Part shown: positions 55,736 to 64,000 of the stretch, in pieces | Layout of the letters: the number at the start of each line of letters is the position of its first letter | How positions within the stretch are numbered: position 1 is the stretch's first letter | Assembly (NCBI RefSeq): GCF_013839445.1 | Contig: NZ_JACDIT010000011.1 | Location: 41,446 to 105,445, forward strand | Reading direction: 5' to 3' | Source: Chthonobacter albigriseus | Lineage (GTDB): Bacteria; Pseudomonadota; Alphaproteobacteria; Rhizobiales; Pleomorphomonadaceae | DNA: 64,000 nucleotides | The notes under the pieces: generated by a model | What the model was told of the DNA's origin: nothing | Seen by the model: the letters and a program-made list of their open reading frames with translations, nothing else | Databases searched by the model: none | Made by a program: the position numbers and the translations under genes

Positions 55736-57631
55736 ATGTGGGATCGCGCGTACTCGGTGCCATTGCCGGCGGACCTCAGGGCCTTCGTCGACGGCGAGGT
55801 CGCGGCCGGCCGTTTTTCCGGACCCGAGGAGGTGATCCGGGCTGCGCTCCGGCAGTTCGCCGCGACGGCTCCGGACGGCGGCATCCGCTCCATGGGCACG
55901 GACGCGGCAGTGCTGGACGGCATCGGGGATGGCTACTTCGCCGTCGATTTCGGCTGGCGAATCACCGCCTTCAACGCGGCTGCCGAGCTCTACTTCCGCT
56001 GGCCCCGGGCCGAGGTGATCGGCCGCGTGTTGTGGAACGTCATCCCGGCCTTCGCCGGCACCGATTTCGAGCGCCGTTACCGCCGTGCCATGGACGAACG
56101 CCGTCCCGACGCTTTCGCGTCGCCTTCGGCTGTCCGCCCCGGCGTCTGGGTCGACATCCGCGCCTTCCCGATCCCGGAGGGTCTCGGCATCGCCTTCCGC
56201 GACATCACCGAGCACCGTCGCATGATGGAGGCCCTGCGCGCCAACGAGGAACGGCTCCGATTCGCCCTCGACGCCTCCGAGATGGGCGACTGGAGCTGGG
56301 ACGCCGCGACGGACGTGGTGACCTTCTCCGCGGCCGGCGCCGAAATGTTCGGCCTCGACGATCTCTCGACCACCTGGACCGACCTGCAGCGGGACCACCT
56401 GGTCCAGGAGGATGCGGAGCAGGCGCGCGCCATGGTGGAGACCGCGATCGCCACGCGCGGCCGCTACGCCGCCGAATACCGCGTCCGTCTGCCGGACGGG
56501 ACGATCCGCTGGATCGCCGCCAAGGGCCGCGGCACCTACGACGAGGTCGGCGCGGCGATCGGCATGCAGGGCCTGGTCCAGGACATCACGGCGGGCAAGG
56601 ACGCCGAACGCCGCCTGCAGGAAAGCGAGGCGCGGCTGGAGATCGCCACCCGCACCCACCGCATCGGCATCTTCGATTGGCATATCCCAAGTGGCCGGGT
56701 GGTCTGGTCGGACGAGGAACAGCGCATCTTCGGCATGGTCCCGGGCGACTTCGAGGGGACCATCGGGGACTGGGCCCGGCGGGTTCATCCCGAGGACCGC
56801 AAGCCGTCCGAAGAGCGCCTGACAACGGCGATGGAGAACCGCGAATCCGCGATCGATTTCTCCTTCCGGATCATCCGGCCCGATGGGGTCGTGCGATGGA
56901 TCGAAGGGTCCGGCCGATTCCTCTATGACGCGGAGGGGCACCCGGTGCAGCTGATCGGCGTCAACATCGACGTCACCGAGCGCGTTCGGCACATCGCCGA
57001 CCTGGAACGCGCCGACCGGCACCTTCGCCTGCTGGTCAACGAGCTGAACCACCGCGTCAAGAACACGCTGGCATCCGTCCAGTCCATCGCCGCCCAGACG
57101 CTTCGGCCCGGCGTCGAAGTGGCCGAGGCGCGCGAAGCCTTCGCCGCCCGGCTTGTCGCGCTCGCCGGCGCCCACGACGTCCTCACGCGGGAGAACTGGG
57201 AGGGAGCGGATCTCCGCGACGTGGTCGCCGGAGCGATCGGGCCGTTCGAGGCCCGCAAGGGCGAACGATTCCACCTGGAAGGACCGGAAGCGCGCCTGCC
57301 GCCGAAACTCGCCGTGACGCTTGCCATGGCGCTGCACGAACTCTGCACCAATGCAGTGAAATACGGAGCGCTCTCGACCGACGCCGGCTGCGTTTCCATC
57401 ACCTGGACCGTGGCTGAGGACAGAGGAGGGTCGACCCTCGCCCTGACCTGGACTGAACGGGGTGGGCCCGTCGTCACCTTGCCGACGCACCGCGGGTTCG
57501 GCACCCGACTGATCGAGAAGGGTCTCACCTTCGACGTCGGCGGCTCCGTCGACCTGAGCTTTGATCCGACGGGTGTCGTCTGCCGGATCAGGACGCAGCT
57601 TCAGCAGGAAGGCGCGTCGATCGTGGCGTGA
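55736..57631 (+). CDS. HWE-family sensor histidine kinase with N-terminal ParD-like domain and PAS domains
   Basis: About 631 residues, apparently soluble. Residues 5-42 (YSVPLPADLRAFVDGEVAAG, RFSGPEEVIRAALRQF) look like a ParD/CopG ribbon-helix-helix antitoxin domain. They are followed by three PAS domains (about 58-165, 180-300, 305-430). The kinase core has NELNHRVKNTLASVQSIAAQ (phospho-His), the HWE-type ENWEGADL, and ALHELCTNAVKYGAL with RGFGTRLIEKGL in the ATPase. HWE kinases respond to light or stress in alphaproteobacteria. A GTG at 55607 overlapping the rocD stop would add 43 residues. The 3' end overlaps the convergent hydrolase gene by 44 bases. Confidence 0.88.
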   Translation: MWDRAYSVPLPADLRAFVDGEVAAGRFSGPEEVIRAALRQFAATAPDGGIRSMGTDAAVLDGIGDGYFAVDFGWRITAFNAAAELYFRWPRAEVIGRVLWNVIPAFAGTDFERRYRRAMDERRPDAFASPSAVRPGVWVDIRAFPIPEGLGIAFRDITEHRRMMEALRANEERLRFALDASEMGDWSWDAATDVVTFSAAGAEMFGLDDLSTTWTDLQRDHLVQEDAEQARAMVETAIATRGRYAAEYRVRLPDGTIRWIAAKGRGTYDEVGAAIGMQGLVQDITAGKDAERRLQESEARLEIATRTHRIGIFDWHIPSGRVVWSDEEQRIFGMVPGDFEGTIGDWARRVHPEDRKPSEERLTTAMENRESAIDFSFRIIRPDGVVRWIEGSGRFLYDAEGHPVQLIGVNIDVTERVRHIADLERADRHLRLLVNELNHRVKNTLASVQSIAAQTLRPGVEVAEAREAFAARLVALAGAHDVLTRENWEGADLRDVVAGAIGPFEARKGERFHLEGPEARLPPKLAVTLAMALHELCTNAVKYGALSTDAGCVSITWTVAEDRGGSTLALTWTERGGPVVTLPTHRGFGTRLIEKGLTFDVGGSVDLSFDPTGVVCRIRTQLQQEGASIVA

Positions 57632-58577
57632 TGCTCCGCATCAGGGACGCGGCCTCCGCCACGGCATCGGCCACGCGCGTCGGATCGGCGTAGTGCACCA
57701 TGTGTCCCGCCCCGGGGACGAGGTGGAGCCGCGCGCCCGGGATCGCCTTGTAGAGCCGCACCGACTGATCGTCCGTGTCGACCATGGCATCCTCGGTGCC
57801 GGCGATGATCACCACCGGCTGGGTGATGTCGGGGCAGCGATGCTGCAGCGCCGCCGCTGCTGGAATCATCGTCGACGCCTCTTCCGCCGCGGCCCGCAGG
57901 GCACCCGGCCGGAGCGCCATCGCGGCTGGCACGGCAGCACGGAAACTGTCGGGAACGGGCAGCGGAGCGAAGATCTTGGCCAGGAGGTGCGGCCACGCGA
58001 GGCGTCCGACCAGCGGCGAGATCGTGAAGCGCAGCGCGTCCCCGATCAGCGGCACCGCCGGCGCGGAGAAGGCCACCGCGTCGAGCCGTGCCGAGGGGTA
58101 GAAGTAGCCGGTGGCCAGTACGAGCGCCCCGACGCGCGAGGGATGATCCAGCGCGAGCGACGCAGCGACCAGTGCACCCCAGGAGTGCCCGAGCACGATG
58201 GGCTGCTCCAGCCCGAGCACGCCGAACGCCTCCGCGAAGATCCGGGCTTGGCCCTCGGGCGTCCAGGCACCCCAGCGCGGTCGGGTGGAATGCCCATAGC
58301 CCGGCCGGTCGAACAGGATGACCCGGTGCCGCGCCGCGAGCTTGTCGACCAGGCCGCTTGCGAGGAAATCGGGCAGCATGCTGCCATTGCCGTGGAGGAG
58401 CACCACCGGATCGCCGCGCCCGACCTCCACCACGTGGAGCTCTGTTCCGTCGATCTCCACGAATCGCCCGCGAGGTGGATGCCGCGCTTCCGCGATCCGC
58501 GACGACACGACGTTGCCCGCCGCCAGCGCGGCGCCGGCGGCAAGGCCGTAGAGGAGGGAGCGGGGAAGACCGGCCAT
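57588..58577 (-). CDS. Alpha/beta hydrolase
   Basis: A 329-residue protein. An N-terminal hydrophobic segment (SLLYGLAAGAALAAGNVVSS) anchors or exports it. The hydrolase fold has VVLLHGNGSMLPDF (oxyanion loop), FDRPGYGHSTRP, the nucleophile elbow VLGHSWGALVAASLA, IIAGTEDAMVD and the catalytic His in GAGHMVHYADP. Substrate is unknown. The ATG at 58577 is used; the open frame continues 27 residues upstream without a good start. Confidence 0.88.
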   Translation of the reverse strand: MAGLPRSLLYGLAAGAALAAGNVVSSRIAEARHPPRGRFVEIDGTELHVVEVGRGDPVVLLHGNGSMLPDFLASGLVDKLAARHRVILFDRPGYGHSTRPRWGAWTPEGQARIFAEAFGVLGLEQPIVLGHSWGALVAASLALDHPSRVGALVLATGYFYPSARLDAVAFSAPAVPLIGDALRFTISPLVGRLAWPHLLAKIFAPLPVPDSFRAAVPAAMALRPGALRAAAEEASTMIPAAAALQHRCPDITQPVVIIAGTEDAMVDTDDQSVRLYKAIPGARLHLVPGAGHMVHYADPTRVADAVAEAASLMRSITPRSTRLPAEAAS

Positions 58578-58711
58578 GAATGGGCGCTTTCTGTCGGGAT
58601 GCGGAACCCAAGCTGAACCGGCCCACCGCCAGGATGTTCCGCTCCGGCGCAACGGCATCGCCCGAAACTCAGACCGGGTCCGATCAGAGGGACCGCGCCT
58701 CGGGCCGCCGT

Positions 58712-59527
58712 TCAGCGCGCGGCGAGCAGCAGCGGCCTGTGGTCCGACACCTCGGGATCGGCGACCACCTCGAACGCCTCGACGTCCACCGCGGCGTTCA
58801 CCAGCATGTAGTCGGCGAAACGCCCGGCCTTGGTGTAGTGAGAGGTGCGCGTATCCGTGTGCCCGCCGGCCGTGACGAGATCGCGGAGGCCGAGTTCACC
58901 GAGGACCCGGAAGGTCGCGCTGTCCGGCAGCACGTTGAAGTCGCCGCAGACGACAAGCCGCTCGTCCGGGCTGCCGCGCGTCCGCGCGACGAGGTCGGAG
59001 AGCGCCTCCGCCTGCCGCAACCGGGCCGGCGTGTCGTGCTTGCCGGCCGGATCCCGGAGCCCGTGAAGCTGGACCACCGTGATCGGCGCTCGCGCGGCCT
59101 CGTCGTAGAGACGGACCCCGTGCGCGTTCCGCGGCCGCGGGTGATCGCCCCAACCGTCAGCCGAGAAACGGCCGTGGATGAACCCTGCGACCTGCCCGAT
59201 CACCGGCAGGCTGTCGCGCACGAAGGTGGCGAGGCCGAACTCGGAAGCGTGCGATCGCCCGTCGTCGCCGTTCAGGAACCCGCGCGAGGCCGGGTGGAAG
59301 AAGGCCTGGTGCCCGGGCAGGGTCGCGCGGATTTCCGCGAAGAGATTGGCCCGCTGCGGCAGGACGAGGTCGCCGTCGCGGTAGGCGAGCCAGCCGAAGC
59401 CGGATGCGTGCGTCCGGGTGACCTCCTGGAGGCAGAGGACGTCCGCATCGACCGCTGCGATGTAGTCCATCAAGGGCTCGTGGAGCCGCCCGCCCCACGC
59501 GTTGAGAGAAAGGATGCGCAGCGCCAT
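58712..59527 (-). CDS. Endonuclease/exonuclease/phosphatase family protein
   Basis: A 271-residue EEP-superfamily enzyme: LRILSLNAWGGRLHEPLMDY, DVLCLQEVTRTHASG, VVQLHGLRDPAGKHD, LVVCGDFNVLPDSATFRVL and the final DPEVSDHRPLLL. No signal peptide is evident. It may act on nucleic acids or phosphoesters. The start ATG at 59527 is preceded by a long noncoding open extension. Confidence 0.9.
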   Translation of the reverse strand: MALRILSLNAWGGRLHEPLMDYIAAVDADVLCLQEVTRTHASGFGWLAYRDGDLVLPQRANLFAEIRATLPGHQAFFHPASRGFLNGDDGRSHASEFGLATFVRDSLPVIGQVAGFIHGRFSADGWGDHPRPRNAHGVRLYDEAARAPITVVQLHGLRDPAGKHDTPARLRQAEALSDLVARTRGSPDERLVVCGDFNVLPDSATFRVLGELGLRDLVTAGGHTDTRTSHYTKAGRFADYMLVNAAVDVEAFEVVADPEVSDHRPLLLAAR

Positions 59528-59672
59528 TTCAAGCCTGTCCTCCGACCCGCCCCCGGGCGGCAAGGGGTAGTCGAAGACGGCGGCGCTGGAAAGGGACAGA
59601 GCCCGTCCGCATTGAACCGGCTGCCGCCGCTGGTCTAATCTCGCCGCGAGCACCCCGCGGAGGCAACAGCCC

Positions 59673-61007
59673 TTGTCCGTCTTCCATCCCGACGTCTACC
59701 GCACCGACCGCAAGGCGCCGAGCTGGTGGGAGGCGAGCGCATCGGTCCGGGAAGCGCCGCCGGTGACGGGCGACGTCGACACCGAGGTGGCCATCATCGG
59801 CGGCGGCTACGTCGGGCTCTCCGCCGCCCTGCACCTCGCGCGCGACCACGGCATCTCTGCGACGGTGCTGGAGGCCGGCCCGATCGGCTGGGGCGCGTCC
59901 GGGCGCAACGGCGGTTTCGTCGGTTACCCCTGGGTGAAAAAGTCGCCGGAGGACCTGATCAAGACCTATGGCGAGGCGGAGACCCGCCGGGTGTTCGACT
60001 GCATGCAGGAGGGGCCCCGGCTGGTGCGGGAACTCCTCGCCACCGAGGCCATCGACGCTGACCCGCAGGGTGATGCCATCTACGAGGTGGCGCACACGCC
60101 GAAGATCGCGCCCGAACTGAAGGAAGCCGCCGAGTTCTATCATCGGGTCCTCGGCGTGCCGGCCTTCTATCTCGACCGCTACGCCTTCGCCGAGATCGGC
60201 CATGGCGGCACGGAGCAGTTCGGCGCTTTCGGCATCCGCGATCTCTTCGGCATCCATCCGCTGAAGTTCGTCGCCGGACTGAGGGAGGCCGCCGAACGGC
60301 GGGGCGCGCGGCTGCACGGCGGCTCGCGCGTGGTCGGTTGGGAGAAGATCGGCGCGGTCCACCACCTCCGCACGGCGGGCGGAACGGTGCGCGCCCGGAC
60401 CGTGCTCCTGGCCACCAACGGCTACACGCCGGACGACCTCGACCCGCGCTTCGCTAATCGCACGCTTCCGGCGCTCTCCAACATCATCGTGACGCGGCCG
60501 CTGACCGAGGACGAGCGTGCGGCGGAAGGCTGGAAAACCGACTGCCCGGTCTCCAACGCCCGCAATCTGCTCTTCTACTATCGCATGCTGCCGGACGGCC
60601 GCTTCCTGTTCGGCGGCCGCGGTGGGACCGCCGGCAGCCCGCTGGAGGACATGCGGATGAAGTCCTATCTCACCCGCCGCCTGGGCGAGGTGTTCCCGGC
60701 CTGGAAGGGCGTGGTGATCGACCACTTCTGGAACGGCCTGGTCTGCCTGACCGGCCGCCTCACCCCGGCGCTCGGCCGCCTCGACGACGATCCGAGCATA
60801 CACTACGCCTTCGGCTGGCACGGCAACGGCGTCAGCGCCGCGCCGTGGGCGGGCCGGCGGATGGCCGAGATGATCGCCGGGCGGTCGACCGTCGAAGACC
60901 TCCCCGTGCCCTTCCGCGGGCTGCCGCCGAACCTGCTGCACCCCTGGATCCGGCGGATGGGGCTGAAGGCCGCCTACCTCTGGTACGGATTGAAGGAACC
61001 GCAGTAG
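59673..61007 (+). CDS. FAD-dependent amine/amino-acid oxidoreductase (DadA/PuuB-like)
   Basis: A 444-residue protein, TTG start with GGAGGCAACAGCCC before it. The FAD fold begins VAIIGGGYVGLSAALHLARD; VLEAGPIGWGASGRNGGFVG is typical of gamma-glutamylputrescine oxidase-like enzymes. Later FLFGGRGGTAG and YAFGWHGNGVSAAPWAGRRM close the FAD site. Substrate could be a polyamine derivative or a D-amino acid. It is convergent with the alginate-lyase-like gene. Confidence 0.9.
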   Translation: MSVFHPDVYRTDRKAPSWWEASASVREAPPVTGDVDTEVAIIGGGYVGLSAALHLARDHGISATVLEAGPIGWGASGRNGGFVGYPWVKKSPEDLIKTYGEAETRRVFDCMQEGPRLVRELLATEAIDADPQGDAIYEVAHTPKIAPELKEAAEFYHRVLGVPAFYLDRYAFAEIGHGGTEQFGAFGIRDLFGIHPLKFVAGLREAAERRGARLHGGSRVVGWEKIGAVHHLRTAGGTVRARTVLLATNGYTPDDLDPRFANRTLPALSNIIVTRPLTEDERAAEGWKTDCPVSNARNLLFYYRMLPDGRFLFGGRGGTAGSPLEDMRMKSYLTRRLGEVFPAWKGVVIDHFWNGLVCLTGRLTPALGRLDDDPSIHYAFGWHGNGVSAAPWAGRRMAEMIAGRSTVEDLPVPFRGLPPNLLHPWIRRMGLKAAYLWYGLKEPQ

Positions 61008-61024
61008 ACCGCGGTTCCGACTCT

Positions 61025-61960
61025 TCAATCCGTGACCGCGGAGGCTTCCGCCAGAAACCGCCGGGACGCAGCCGGAAGCGGCTCCTGCCGCACCCCGCTC
61101 GGCGTTGTCCGGCCGGCATACCAGTCGACCGTCAGCACCCGCAGCCTCCTGAGGCCGTCGACGCAGGCCCCGCCGTCGCCCGCAGCCCGCACCGGGGCGA
61201 GCACGGCTTCCAGCCGGGTCAGCGCCCGGAGCGCATAGACGTGGTACTCCAGCGCGCGCCGACCGCGGTCGAGTTCGAGTGGCAGCGCACCGTCCTCCCG
61301 CACCTGGCAGAGGCCGAGCCGCAGGCTCTCGCTCGCCCAGGCCGTGAGGCTCCTGTCGGCGGTCGCCACCCCGATCGTGCCGACCGAGACGCCGGCCCAG
61401 TAGCGGTGGTTGTTGGCGCGGCTGCGCGGTCCGGCGGAGTATTCGTAGAAGGCGATGGTGTCCTGGCCGATGGTCCGGAGCCACGCCTCGACGCCGGCCC
61501 GGTCCGCGTCCGGCAGCGGCGCGTCGGCGACGCGGCGATAGGCCTCCGCCAGGTCGGCGACCAGAACGTCCCGCGTGAGATAGGCGTCTTCGGTCGTCAG
61601 GCCGAGAAAGGAACCGGCGTCAGCCCACTCCGAGAGCCGGGTGAGCACGCAGGACGCTGCCGATAGATCGCCGCCGCCGGACGATTGCCAGCGGTTGGCG
61701 AGCACCGTCATGTCCTCCACGAAGGCGCGGACGGCCTGCAACTGCCGGGCGCGCGCCATGCTCTTGGTGGGATCGGTGACGGACCGGGTCTCATCGCCCG
61801 TGATGTACTTGGACTGGGTGGCCGGCATCATGACGGGGCCGGACACCGCGGCGCAGGCCGCCTCGGAGGAGACGAGCACGGTGGGCGCTCCGGGAGGGAG
61901 CGTGACGACGGGTGCCGCGGCCAGAAGGAACGCGACGGCACCGACTGCTGTGGAGAGCAT
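61025..61960 (-). CDS. Alginate lyase-like exported protein (PL5 family)
   Basis: A 311-residue protein with a signal peptide (MLSTAVGAVAFLLAAAPVVT). The middle has ANNHRYWAGVSVGTIGVATA and the C-terminal part LPLELDRGRRALEYHVYALR, which match the NNHxYW and R-R-ALxYHxYAL signatures of periplasmic AlgL. AlgL degrades mannuronate polymer that strays into the periplasm. The nearby Sel1 protein and the cut-off gene at the right edge could belong to the same polysaccharide locus. Confidence 0.82.
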   Translation of the reverse strand: MLSTAVGAVAFLLAAAPVVTLPPGAPTVLVSSEAACAAVSGPVMMPATQSKYITGDETRSVTDPTKSMARARQLQAVRAFVEDMTVLANRWQSSGGGDLSAASCVLTRLSEWADAGSFLGLTTEDAYLTRDVLVADLAEAYRRVADAPLPDADRAGVEAWLRTIGQDTIAFYEYSAGPRSRANNHRYWAGVSVGTIGVATADRSLTAWASESLRLGLCQVREDGALPLELDRGRRALEYHVYALRALTRLEAVLAPVRAAGDGGACVDGLRRLRVLTVDWYAGRTTPSGVRQEPLPAASRRFLAEASAVTD

Positions 61961-62071
61961 GGAAGTTCCCGTGGATGGACGGTTCCAACTCTATCGGTCC
62001 ACGGGTTAATTCGCGTTTGCGAAGATGCCGAGACTTGCGCGGATCCGCTGATTTTCAGCGTTTTCGGGTGC

Positions 62072-63466
62072 TCAGTTCGTCACCACATCCTGCGCTGCCG
62101 CAAGGGCCGATTTCGCCGGGCCGTAGCCCTTCGACGCCGCCTTCTTCATCAGCGCCTCGCTCTCGGCCGGATCGCTCGAGGCCACCAGCAGGCCGACGCG
62201 GAACTGCGCTTCCGGATCGCCCGCCTTGGCGGCCTTGCGGTACCAGGACAGGCTCGTTTCGGCATCGACCTCGACCGGTCCGCCGGAGCCGTAGAAGCGC
62301 GCGAGCGCCGTCATGGCCGGCACGCTGCCGTTCTCGGCGGCGTCGGCGAGGGCGGCCATCGTTGTCTCCGTCTCCGGATCCTCCGGCATCAGCGAGGCAA
62401 CCGACCGCGTCAGCTGGTCGATCGCGCCGGGATCGCCGGCCCGCGCGGCGGCCAGCAGCAGCGCGACGACTTCAGCCGAGGGCTTGCCGCCGTCGGCGGT
62501 GAGGATCTTGACGGCCACCCGCGCCGCTTCCGCATCGCCGCGCTTGGCGCTCGCCATCAGCGTGGCAAGGATCGCCTTCCGGTCCTTGGCGGGCGCGATG
62601 TCGTGGAGCTTCCCGAGCGCCGACGCGGAGCCGACGCCGCCGGCCGAGCCGAGCTTGGCGTACCAGAACAGCGCACCCTTGGCGTCGCCGTCGGAGATCG
62701 CGTCGCGCACCAGCGAGCCGTAGGTGTCCCGCGTAACAGCCGCTGGCGCCATCGCCAGCCACTTGGCCGCGCGGTTGCGGTCGAGCGGCATGCGGTCTTC
62801 GCCACGGGCGAGGTCCTTGCCGAAGGAGAGGATCTTTTGCGCCTTGTCCTCGGCCGGCAGGTGTCCGAGCAACTCCAGCGCCTCCGGATCACGTCCGGCG
62901 GCGACGGCAGTCTCGATCATCTTCAGGAGCCCGCTGCGCGATCCGCGTTGGGCGGCGACGAGATACCAGAAGCTCGCGTCGGTCTCGCGGATGCCGTAGC
63001 GCGCGGCGGTACCTTGCTCCGACAGTTCCGCCATGAACATGGCGAGCGTGACGGAGGGCAGGGCGAGCGCTGCCTCCTCGTAGGCCGGCCCCATCGTGGT
63101 GAGGGTCGGCGGGATCACCTTGCGCTCGACCGCGATCTTGGCGAGGCCGGAGAAGGCGTCCTGCGATCCCGCGCGGACGGCGATCTCCAGGTAGCCGATC
63201 TCCTCCTGGACATTTCCGGCTTGCCGGGCGAGATCCACCAGCCGCGCCAGCGCGTCCTTGTTGGCGCGCGGCGAGTAGTTGCCCTCCAGCGTGGTGAGGT
63301 AGATCTGCTTGGCGCGGGCGAGATCGCCCCGCTGTTCGTAGTAGAAGGCCTGGACAAGGCTCTCCTGGCCCGGAAAACCGCTGCCGCCGGCCAAAGCAGG
63401 GCCGCCGGCGAGAGCAAGCAGCGTCGTGGCGAGGAACCGCGCGGCGGCGGTGCGACGGATGGCCAT
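62072..63466 (-). CDS. Sel1-repeat exported protein, possibly AlgK-like
   Basis: A 464-residue protein with a signal peptide (ARFLATTLLALAGGPALAGG) and many Sel1/TPR-type helical repeats, such as DASFWYLVAAQRGSRSGLLK, DAKGALFWYAKLGSAGGVGS and TSLSWYRKAAKAGDPEAQFR. Beside the AlgL-like gene, it may play the part of AlgK, the TPR protein that helps polymer export. AlgK is usually a lipoprotein; no lipobox cysteine is visible here. This function is inference. The ATG at 63466 is used. Confidence 0.78.
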   Translation of the reverse strand: MAIRRTAAARFLATTLLALAGGPALAGGSGFPGQESLVQAFYYEQRGDLARAKQIYLTTLEGNYSPRANKDALARLVDLARQAGNVQEEIGYLEIAVRAGSQDAFSGLAKIAVERKVIPPTLTTMGPAYEEAALALPSVTLAMFMAELSEQGTAARYGIRETDASFWYLVAAQRGSRSGLLKMIETAVAAGRDPEALELLGHLPAEDKAQKILSFGKDLARGEDRMPLDRNRAAKWLAMAPAAVTRDTYGSLVRDAISDGDAKGALFWYAKLGSAGGVGSASALGKLHDIAPAKDRKAILATLMASAKRGDAEAARVAVKILTADGGKPSAEVVALLLAAARAGDPGAIDQLTRSVASLMPEDPETETTMAALADAAENGSVPAMTALARFYGSGGPVEVDAETSLSWYRKAAKAGDPEAQFRVGLLVASSDPAESEALMKKAASKGYGPAKSALAAAQDVVTN

Positions 63467-63555
63467 GGTGTGATCTCCGGATCGGCCCGCCGCACATCGG
63501 GGGCGGTCGGGCACTGGGAAAAAAGGTTCGGCGGGCGGAGATCGCCGGGCGTTCG

Positions 63556-63807
63556 TCAGCCCTGCAGAAGCAACTCCGGCCCGCGGCCGATCAGCGGGAA
63601 CAGCCCGCTCGTCTTCAGCTCCACGAATTCACGGCCCGTCCAGGTCAGCTTCGGGCCGCCGCCGGTTGCGGACACGTCGACGAGGCCCATGCCGACCAGA
63701 CGGTCCAGGATCTCTCGATCGACACGCATGAAGGGCGAGAGCCCGCTGGCAATATCCAGGAGGGCGTCCCATTCGGAGGCTGTCAGGCCACGTGCGCTGC
63801 TGATCAT
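63556..63807 (-). CDS. Small hypothetical protein
   Basis: About 83 residues: LTASEWDALLDIASGLSPFM, REILDRLVGMGLVDVSATGG and KLTWTGREFVELKTSGLFPL. The layout of helices and a beta hairpin looks like a short winged-helix. No family is recognised. The ATG at 63807 is preferred over the ORF start at 63909, because a strong hairpin (63873-63900) lies between them. Confidence 0.6.
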   Translation of the reverse strand: MISSARGLTASEWDALLDIASGLSPFMRVDREILDRLVGMGLVDVSATGGGPKLTWTGREFVELKTSGLFPLIGRGPELLLQG

Positions 63808-63872
63808 CGGGGGCTCCGCTGTCTTCGCCAGCCCGGCGGGGCAGGGCGCTTCGGTTCGGTTGACCTGTGATC

Positions 63873-63900
63873 GCCCACCGACCGGGACCGGTCGGTGGGC
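63873..63900. terminator. Hairpin near the right end of the window
   Basis: GCCCACCGACC (63873-63883) and GGTCGGTGGGC (63890-63900) form an 11-bp stem with a GGGACC loop between the cut-off gene and the small hypothetical gene. No U-run is seen on the minus side, so it may be a weak terminator or processing signal. Confidence 0.55.
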
Positions 63901-63938
63901 CGCTTTCATTCCGCTGACGGTCGAGCTTTGTCCCGCCC

Positions 63939-64000
63939 TCAGATGGTCTGGTTGTAGTCGCCGACTTCCGGGCTCTTCCGGAGCACGGCGTCGACGGCCT
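63939..64000 (-). CDS. C-terminal end of an unidentified gene (truncated by window edge)
   Basis: The minus-strand frame ending at TGA (63939-63941) is open to the edge and gives AVDAVLRKSPEVGDYNQTI. It is too short to identify. It lies upstream of the small hypothetical gene and the Sel1 and alginate-lyase-like genes in the same direction. Confidence 0.5.
   Translation of the reverse strand, partial: AVDAVLRKSPEVGDYNQTI

Noticed and set aside
58359..58711. Small plus-strand frames near the hydrolase start
   Set aside because: They lie antisense to the hydrolase N-terminus, with Arg-rich shadow composition.

Overview
This 64 kb window is a GC-rich chromosomal stretch with dense coding, many 4-base ATGA/GTGA overlaps and frequent GTG/TTG starts. 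The gene content suggests an alphaproteobacterium of the Hyphomicrobiales (Rhizobiales). The pointers are the cobNWGIJKLMHB gene set, the DUF1289 and DUF1636 proteins, an HWE-type sensor kinase, a MobA-MobB fusion and an alphaproteobacterial type of FdhD. Genus cannot be fixed from the sequence alone. I see no tRNA, rRNA, insertion sequence, prophage or CRISPR array.

Layout. 1-2.5 kb: end of a NitT/TauT-type ABC importer (two permeases and an NMT1/THI5-like binding protein), followed by a terminator and an entericidin-like lipoprotein. 2.9-6.4 kb: a sulfide/thiosulfate oxidation island (ArsR-type regulator divergent from soxY, soxZ, a small cytochrome c and a flavocytochrome c flavoprotein), then a second cytochrome c. 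6.8-28.3 kb: a near-complete cobalamin locus. cbiB faces cobQ-cobO. A cobalamin riboswitch at about 9.94-10.12 kb leads into cbtB-cbtA-DUF1636-cobW-cobN-cobGH-cobI-cobJ-(cobK antisense)-cobL-cobE-cobM-(cbiD antisense)-cobB. A TauE/SafE permease, two small proteins, cobS(cobV) and cobT(cobU) follow. The pathway is the oxygen-dependent one (CobG, CobN), but the C1-methylation step is represented by CbiD, and CobG and CobH are joined in one reading frame. 28.3-33.5 kb: a sensor kinase, a uracil-DNA-glycosylase-like protein, an Lrp/AsnC regulator, moaA and an EamA permease. 33.5-38.4 kb: mrp and a molybdenum-cofactor group (fdhD, mobA-mobB fusion, moeA). 38.6-41.1 kb: a polar amino-acid ABC importer without its ATPase. 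41.1-46.1 kb: a small toxin-antitoxin pair, a glycine-zipper lipoprotein, adenine deaminase, a 3-hydroxyisobutyrate-dehydrogenase-like enzyme, a DNA alkylation repair protein and DUF971. 46.1-49.8 kb: a TadG-like von Willebrand protein divergent from an unusual acidic, repeat-rich exported protein, then an L,D-transpeptidase. 50.1-52.8 kb: class I fumarase and a small copper-related pair (Cys/His-rich protein, DUF305). 52.8-57.6 kb: an Lrp-type regulator divergent from arginase and ornithine aminotransferase, then an HWE kinase with an N-terminal ParD-like domain. 57.6-64 kb: hydrolase, nuclease/phosphatase, FAD oxidase, and an alginate-lyase-like protein next to a Sel1-repeat protein that may belong to a polysaccharide locus running off the right edge.

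How the genes work together. CbtAB and CobW/DUF1636 would supply and handle cobalt for CobN. CobI-G-J-M-CbiD-K-L-H build the corrin ring, CobB, CobO, CobQ and CbiB decorate it, and CobS/CobT attach the lower ligand. MoaA, MoeA, MobAB and FdhD serve molybdoenzymes encoded elsewhere. The best candidates for something not well described are the repeat-rich exported protein at 47.5-49.1 kb, the ParD-like/PAS/HWE kinase fusion, the CobG-CobH fusion with an internal start signal, the interleaved antisense cob genes, and the SoxY with an extended C-terminus.
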